Below are positions 58,313 to 64,000 of a stretch of 64,000 nucleotides of DNA, in pieces. A program made the position numbers and the translations under genes. This DNA is from Mikania micrantha. Its lineage: Eukaryota; Streptophyta; Magnoliopsida; Asterales; Asteraceae. Position 1 is the stretch's first letter. Each line of letters starts with the position of its first letter. The DNA is taken from positions 63,179,207 to 63,243,206 of the forward strand of contig CM018683.1 of NCBI GenBank assembly GCA_009363875.1. The letters run 5' to 3'. Below the pieces are notes generated by a model. It searched no databases and had not been told where the DNA came from. It saw nothing but the letters and a program-made list of their open reading frames with translations.

Positions 58313-58500
58313 CTGAAACATAGTAAATAGAAATAATTGCATTAATAAAGAAAGGCCTAGCCAAACATATAGCATGTCCAAAGATATATTCAAAATGACG
58401 AGATAGTTGGGTCAAGCAGATTGCTTAACAGGTTAAAATGGAGCACTTTTCTAGTTTTGACGGCTTGAATGTGGATCATGTTTGATTCGCCTACAAAACT

Positions 58501-58704
58501 TGATAAATGGTATCGAGAAATTGAAAAGAAAATTGAACACAGAAATTTGGAAATCGATCCTTTGATTTCACTCTAGTCTGCTTGTTCAAACAAATGCAGA
58601 ACCAACAGCTATTTATAGCTGATTATTACAAACAAAAACAGAAAACTGAAACTGTAACTAACACTCTAACAAACTCAATTACAAGATTAGTAACTAAGCT
58701 AACA
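58501..58704 (-). repeat. 3' LTR of the Copia element
   Basis: TGATAAATGG...AAGCTAACA, TG...CA termini. I found no difference from the 63045-63248 copy. Confidence 0.95.
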
Positions 58705-58716
58705 TTTCACCCCCCT
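58705..58716 (-). other. Polypurine tract of the Copia element
   Basis: AGGGGGGTGAAA on the minus strand, immediately before the 3' LTR. The expected pol stop codon TGA lies within it. Confidence 0.85.
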
Positions 58717-61700
58717 AAGCTTGTAATTTCCTTCATACCAAGCTTATCCTTCATTTCTTCAAATTTTACCCTGGGAAACGCTTTAGTCAAAATTCAGCTT
58801 TCTGATTTTCACCTTCCACAAACTCTATTCTGATTTGTTCCTTTTCAACATTTTCACGAATAAAGTGATACCTTGTATCAATATGCTTGCTACGAGCATG
58901 AAAAACTGGATTCTTTATAAGTGCAATAGCAGATTTATTATCCACCTTTATCTCCACCTGCTGCTCACTTCCTCCTGTAATTTCTGCCAACAATCTTCTC
59001 AGCCAAATAGCTTGACACGCAGCAGTGGAGGCGGCCATAAACTCTGCTTCACAAGATGATAATGCCACAGTAGATTGCTTCTGAGAATTCCAAGTGATTG
59101 GCCTATTCCCATAAAAGAATACCATTCCAGTAGTACTTCTGCCATCATCTTTGTCAGTGGAATAGCTACTATCACTGAATCCATGCAGTTTGTCATCTCC
59201 TTTTCTTTGATAGACCAAACCCAAATGAGTTGTGCCCTTTACATATCTCAGAATCTGCTTCAAAGCCTGAGCATGAACCACCTTAGGTGCCTGCATATAT
59301 CTACTGATATAGCCCACATAGAAACTCAAATCTGGTCTTGTGTGGGTTAAGTACCTCAAACATCCTACCCATTTTCTGAACTGAGTAGGATCAGCATCTC
59401 CTCCTTCATCATTTTTTGATAATCTCAGCCCTGGCTCCATTGGAATCTTTGTTGAGTTGCATTCCTTTAAACCAGCTTCTTCCAGAATCTTCTTTGCATA
59501 GCTGGTCTGTTGCAGTTTAATTTCCCCTTGACTTTGTGTGACTTGGATTCCCAAATAATAGGACAACAATCCCAAGTCCACCATTTCGAATCTTTCTTCC
59601 ATCTTTCTCTTCATCTCTTTAATTTTCTCAGGACTCACCCCTGTTATTAACAAATCATCAACATAGACTCCTATGAGTAGGACTTCCTCTTTCACTCCTT
59701 TCCTGTATACTGCAGGCTCATACTTGCACTTTCTGAATCCCAGCTCCTTCAACACACTATCCAGCTTTAAGTTCCAGGCCCTAGGGGCTTGTTTAAGCCC
59801 ATACAGAGCCTTTATCAGCTTGTACACTTTCTGTTCAGCTCCCCTTTTCACAAATCCTTCAGGCTGAGTCACATATACCACCTCTTGAAGATCACCATGC
59901 AAGAATGCTGATTTGACATCCATATGATGGACCCACCAGCCTTTCTGAGCAGCCACAGCCAAAATCAACCTTACTGTTTCAATTCTAGCCACCGGAGCAA
60001 ATACTTCTTCAAAATCAACCCCATATCTCTGCACATATCCTTTAGCAACCAACCGGGCCTTGTATTTCGTGATGGATCCTGTGGCATCTCTCTTGACCTT
60101 AAAAACCCACTTCAAACCAATTGGGACAATCCCTTCTGGCCTTTCAGTGAGTTCCCAGGTCTTGTTCTTCTCAATGGACTTGATTTCAGCTGTCATGGCC
60201 TCTTCCCATTCTTTGATTCCCTTTGCTTCCTTATAACTAGCAGGCTCTCCTTCTAGCAGAAGCAAATGAGATTCCTGTTCCTGGTCATAAATTTCACTTA
60301 GGCTCCTTGAGCCCCTTAGAGGTGTGTGATCATACCTGTCATTTGGAGCAACAGTAGGATCACCTGGTCCATCTACATCTGTAGGCAGCCTGTCCAATAT
60401 TGGTCCTCTTCCTTTGACTGTGGATTCTGGACTACTCCACATTGGCTCGTCCTCCACATCCATGTCATCTTGTCCTCCTACATTCACCTGATCATAGCTG
60501 GTTGAAGCTTGATCACTGTAGACCTGGTTTTGATTCCTGGTTTCTGTGTTGACCAGAAACTCAGTCCATTCAGAACCCCTGGCTTCTTCATCCTTTTCCC
60601 ATTCCCATGGTCTTGTTTCATCGAACTTTACATCCCTTGTAACATGAATCCTTCCAGTTTCTGATCCAACATTCTGTAAGCCTTGGTCTTGGGTTGACAG
60701 CCTAAGTGCACCAGCTTCTGGCTTCTATCGTCCAACTTTTTCATATTAACACCAAGGATCTTTGCATACCCAACACACCCAAACACTTTCACATGATCCA
60801 GCCTTGGTTTCCTGCCTTTAGCAGCTTCATAAGGAGTAACTTCCAGTGCTTTAGTGGGAGACCTGTTCAGTATATAGACTGCATGCCTGACTGCTTCTCC
60901 CCACAAGTCTTGAGGGAGATTCATAGCCTTTAGAAGGCATCTAGTCATGCTCATGACAGATCTGTTTCGCCTCTCTACCACCCCATTTTGCTGTGGGGAG
61001 TATGGTGAGGTCAACTGGTGATACATACCAGTTTTGGAGCATAGCAGTTTGAAGTCATTGGAGGTGAACTCACCTCCATTGTCTGTCCTCAGGGCCTTAA
61101 TTTTCCTCCCATGCTCCAACTCCACTTCTTCCTTAAACTGCTTAAATTGATCGAAGACTTCAGACTTTCTTTGAATAAAGTACACCCACATGTATCTGCT
61201 ATGATCATCAACAATCATGAGCAGGTACTTGTTTCCTCCTTTAGTTTCTGGTGTAATGGGTCCGCAGACATCAGCATACACCAGATCCAGTAACTGCTCG
61301 GCCTTGAATGGTGTCTCCTTTGGGAAGGGGGCTCTGGAGTGCTTTCCAGCCATACAACAGTCACACACCTGAGAAGGATGTGTGATTTTAGGCACCCCCT
61401 GAGCCATATCTTTGTTTGACAGCTTCTGAATCGACTCAAAGTTAAGGTGGCCCAGCCGAGCATGCCATAGCCAAGCTGTGCTCACCCCGACCTGAGCCAG
61501 TAGGCATGTTGGTACAGCTACTTTGAGCTCAATTCTGTACAGTCTGTTTGGAGATCTTGGCACCTTCATCAGCAAGGCCCCACTTGCTTCGACAACCCAC
61601 AGATGATCATTCTTCATCCTCACTTCATAACCAATCTCAGTAAGTTGTCCGAGGCTTATTATATTACTTCTCAAGGTGGGAATGTAGTATACCTCAGTTA

Positions 61701-62058
61701 GCACTTTCTGGTCCTTGTTCTTGCATTCAAGGACAATGTCTCCTTTGCCTTCAATGCTCACACAGGAGCCATCTCCAAATCTCACCCTCCCGCTTATACT
61801 CCGATCCAGTTTTGCAAACAGTTCTTTATTTCCAGTCATGTGGTTGCTAGCCCCATTGTCTAGAAACCACACCCCTTTTTCCTCACTTGAGTATTTCTTC
61901 GGAAGGACTCTTTCTTCATTAAGAAACACAGCAAGAGTCATCAGCAGGGCTGGCCCATCTTCCCTAGCATCTGCCAGATTTGATTCTTCCTTCTTTGGGT
62001 TTGTAGGACACTCAGAAGCATAGTGTCCCATTGCATCACACCTGAAGCACTTGATCTT
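58708..62058 (-). pseudogene. Copia pol polyprotein: zinc knuckle, PR, INT, RT, RNase H; two frameshifts
   Basis: Frame 1 (to 60628) contains the zinc knuckle CFRCDAMGHYASEC, protease WFLDNGASNHMTGN, integrase HARLGH...CDCC zinc site and DDE residues in YADVCGP, LRTDNGGEF and QNGVVERRN. A single-base deletion near 60660 shifts the frame. Frame 2 (60487-58787) holds reverse transcriptase WVFKVKRDATGSITKYKARL, MDVKSAFLHGDL, YGLKQAPRAW and the YVDD catalytic box in LIGVYVDDLLITG, then RNase H with SDSSYSTDKDDGRSTTG and SSCEAEFMA. A second single-base loss near 58790 removes the last two dozen or so residues. All catalytic motifs are otherwise intact. Confidence 0.9.
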
Positions 62059-62160
62059 GGTCTTGTCTTTATTCTTTCTTGACTGATAACTTGTAGCCGG
62101 TTTGTCTTGAGCCTTTCCTCTACCCGCAGGTCCTCTGCCCCTGCCCCTGCCTCTGGCCCC

Positions 62161-62877
62161 TTATCTCCCGGCTCCCCTGCCTGCTCCTTGGCCAGCCTCA
62201 GGTCTCCTCTTGGCTTGCCATTCATCGTAACTCAGGAGCAATTGGTCCGACTTACTTGAGATCTGTTTTTCTTTCATCTTGGTTCGCTCTTCGAATGCTT
62301 TTAACCTGCCAATTGCCTCTTGAAATGACATTGCATTCAAATATGCAAATTGCTCTATCGAGGCCACAATGGCCAAGAATCTTTCTGGAACCGAGCCTAG
62401 GAGCTTCCTCACCAGTGTTCTGTCATCAATCGTGGATCCTAAACCATTGGCCTTTGAGACCAGATGGCTTAGTCTTCCGGCAAAGTCATCTATTCATTCA
62501 TTCTCATTCATCTTCATCGCCTCCAACTCAGACTGTAGCGTCTGCAATCTTGCTTCTCTAACCCGATCGGCACCAACAAATCTGACCTTCAAAGCCTCCC
62601 ATGTCTGTTTGGCCGTTTGATATTACGCGACTTGCAGAATCAATTCCTCCGGTATAGCTTGATACAGTAATGCGACCGCCATATCATTCTTCTTAGCATC
62701 AACTGCCATGCCGATTCCAGGTTCGAGCGCCTCGAGAATTCCGTGGACTTTGAAAACCGCTTTCAATCTGATCGCCCAAATGTTGTAATTATTGACATTC
62801 AACATTGGACACTGCAATGAGGCTGTGCCGCTTTCCTTCGGAGTGACAATCGCACCTGCGTTGGCTCCTTCTGCCAT
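62161..62877 (-). pseudogene. Copia gag (UBN2-type) with in-frame stops
   Basis: It starts with an ATG at 62877 (MAEGANAGAIVTPKESG) and continues VNNYNIWAIRLKAVFKVHGI, a normal Copia gag opening. Stops interrupt the same frame at 62623-62625 (in the QVA...YQTAK region), near 62490 (before IDDFAGRLSHL) and at 62161 (in the Gly/Arg-rich region before the zinc knuckle). The frame is otherwise continuous with pol, so gag and pol form one ORF in the ancestral element. Confidence 0.85.
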
Positions 62878-63030
62878 AGTTCCTCTTCTCCGTCTTTGAT
62901 AGAACTTTAGTGGCGATTCTTGATCCAGCCCTTCAAATCAATCGATCGAAGGTTTGATTCCTCCTCGAATTTACCCACCGATCTTGATTTTCCCGCCAAT
63001 TTCTTCGATTCGGAAGATCTGAGCACCGCG

Positions 63031-63042
63031 GCTCTGATACCA
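63031..63042 (-). other. Primer binding site, initiator tRNA-Met
   Basis: TGGTATCAGAGC on the minus strand, two bases inside the 5' LTR. This is the standard plant Copia PBS. Confidence 0.95.
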
Positions 63043-63044
63043 CT

Positions 63045-63248
63045 TGATAAATGGTATCGAGAAATTGAAAAGAAAATTGAACACAGAAATTTGGAAATCG
63101 ATCCTTTGATTTCACTCTAGTCTGCTTGTTCAAACAAATGCAGAACCAACAGCTATTTATAGCTGATTATTACAAACAAAAACAGAAAACTGAAACTGTA
63201 ACTAACACTCTAACAAACTCAATTACAAGATTAGTAACTAAGCTAACA
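63045..63248 (-). repeat. 5' LTR of the Copia element
   Basis: Same 204 bases as 58501-58704. It is followed by the AAACT target duplication. Confidence 0.95.
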
Positions 63249-63294
63249 AAACTTTTGTCATTTTTTTAACAGGTAATGTTTTATGTATGGATAC

Positions 63295-64000
63295 TGTTAG
63301 ACAATTGGCTCAAAGAAAAAAACCAAGAAACACTGATTTCAAACTGCTTTATGAAATTCAAAAAGAGAAGAATAAGTATAATAATAATAGAGATGATTAA
63401 GCCTATTTATAGCTATGATAATCTAAACAAGGGAAACACGAACTAAGCTAGGAAACTACCACCTAGTAATTACCAGCTGTAATCCAGAAAAACCACATTT
63501 GTAAATCCTACACATTACCCCCCCCCCCCCCCCCCCAAAAAAAAAAAAAAAAAAAAGAATCATGGTTTGTGCATTTTACTCTTCATACTAATGTCGATTC
63601 TTCATCTTCACACTGTGCCAAGTTAACTTCTCTTTTTCCCTAGTTTGGGCATTCATTCACAAAATGACCAAGCCAACCAAACTTGAAACATCTAGCATGG
63701 CTCTTATCCCGTTAACACTGTTCACCATCTTGACCTTTCCTGGACCCACAATCTCTTCCCCGGTCATGTCTAAAGTCATCCTAATTTGAACTTCCACAAC
63801 CACAATGCTCACAACCATGCCTTTTCTCCTTTTCCTTTTTAGAAAGAATCAACCTCCCATGAATGTCTTCTTCTTTGTTGAGTCCCATGGCATGTTCCTC
63901 ATATGCATTCAACCTTCCAATGGCTTCCTCTAAACGACATCGTGTCCAATTCAAAACATTGATCCATCAAGGCTACAATTTGGGGGGATGATTTAGGCAT
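63295..64000 (-). mobile_element. Second Copia element with pol deleted (gag-only, TR-GAG-like), partial
   Basis: TGTTAGACAATTGG...TCCTACACA at 63295-63514 (220 bases) has LTR termini and composition like the neighbouring Copia LTR. A long C-run (G-run on the minus strand) at 63519-63536 acts as the PPT, followed by an A-run. Only about 110 bases further the minus strand encodes a zinc-knuckle-like CFKFGWLGHFVNEC (second Cys lost to Phe), and beyond it gag sequence with EAIGRLNAYEEHAMGLN. Protease, integrase, RT and RNase H are absent. It carries stops (TAG in the GSSN region, TAA before the knuckle) and a frame change. The 5' part and the second LTR lie beyond the edge. Confidence 0.7.

Larger units (their letters stand above)
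58501..63248 (-). mobile_element. Full-length Copia retrotransposon (4748 bp) in Derlin intron 1
   Basis: Two 204-base LTRs that I read as identical bound the element, and AAACT is duplicated at both sides (58496-58500 and 63249-63253). Reading on the minus strand, the order is 5' LTR, PBS for initiator tRNA-Met, gag, zinc knuckle, protease, integrase, reverse transcriptase, RNase H, PPT, 3' LTR, which is the Copia order. The small size and short LTRs recall the Ale/Retrofit or Ivana lineages, but I did not settle this. Despite identical LTRs, the reading frame carries three in-frame stops and two single-base frameshifts. Confidence 0.95.

Noticed and set aside
59075..60256. Plus-strand frames of 64-110 residues
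   Set aside because: Antisense shadows of the Copia reverse transcriptase and RNase H regions.

Overview
This is nuclear DNA from a flowering plant. It is AT-rich and dominated by transposable elements and their remains. Genes are few, have plant-type GT-AG introns, and carry insertions of several kilobases inside the introns. I suspect an Asteraceae-like eudicot from the general character of the repeats, but the sequence alone does not prove it.

Four host genes are supported. (1) A soluble epoxide hydrolase of the alpha/beta-hydrolase fold lies on the minus strand at 17184-24288, with four exons that join in frame to 318 residues. (2) A 74-residue basic, glycine-rich protein lies on the minus strand at 32473-32697. 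(3) A secreted, probably GPI-anchored GH17 beta-1,3-glucanase with a C-terminal X8 (CBM43) domain lies on the plus strand at 43381-50062, with four exons and 495 residues. (4) A Derlin (DER1-type ER-associated degradation protein) lies on the minus strand at 53868-58312 and continues beyond the right edge, where its short first exon must be. I found no sign that these four genes work together.

Layout: 1-2472 is a worn Copia remnant with its 3' LTR. 2473-4385 is Helitron-like and carries fragments of an ARF GTPase gene. 5548-9590 is a 4-kb solo LTR that split an older retroposon. 9770-14938 has Helitron ends and carries an exon of the beta subunit of PPi-dependent phosphofructokinase (PFP). 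15.4-17.1 kb is a further LTR-like remnant. 17.2-24.3 kb is the epoxide hydrolase gene, whose introns hold at least six small elements. 24.4-38.7 kb is intergenic, with retroposons, MITEs and the small gene. 38.7-42.8 kb is a mosaic of a small Helitron, a dead MULE with an OTU-like domain, and a dead Athila-ORF1-like gene. 43.4-50.1 kb is the glucanase gene. 53.3-64 kb is the Derlin gene; its intron 1 holds a Copia element with target duplication and identical LTRs (58501-63248), followed by a second, internally deleted Copia.

The most striking object is in the last intron of the glucanase gene (47253-49768). It is a foldback element of about 2.5 kb whose two arms, each over 1 kb, both carry a captured fragment resembling the nuclear-fusion protein GAMETE EXPRESSED 1 (GEX1/Brambleberry/KAR5 family), arranged antisense then sense around a 54-base spacer. 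If transcribed with the host gene it would fold into a long hairpin RNA, so it could be a natural source of small RNAs against a gamete nuclear-fusion gene.
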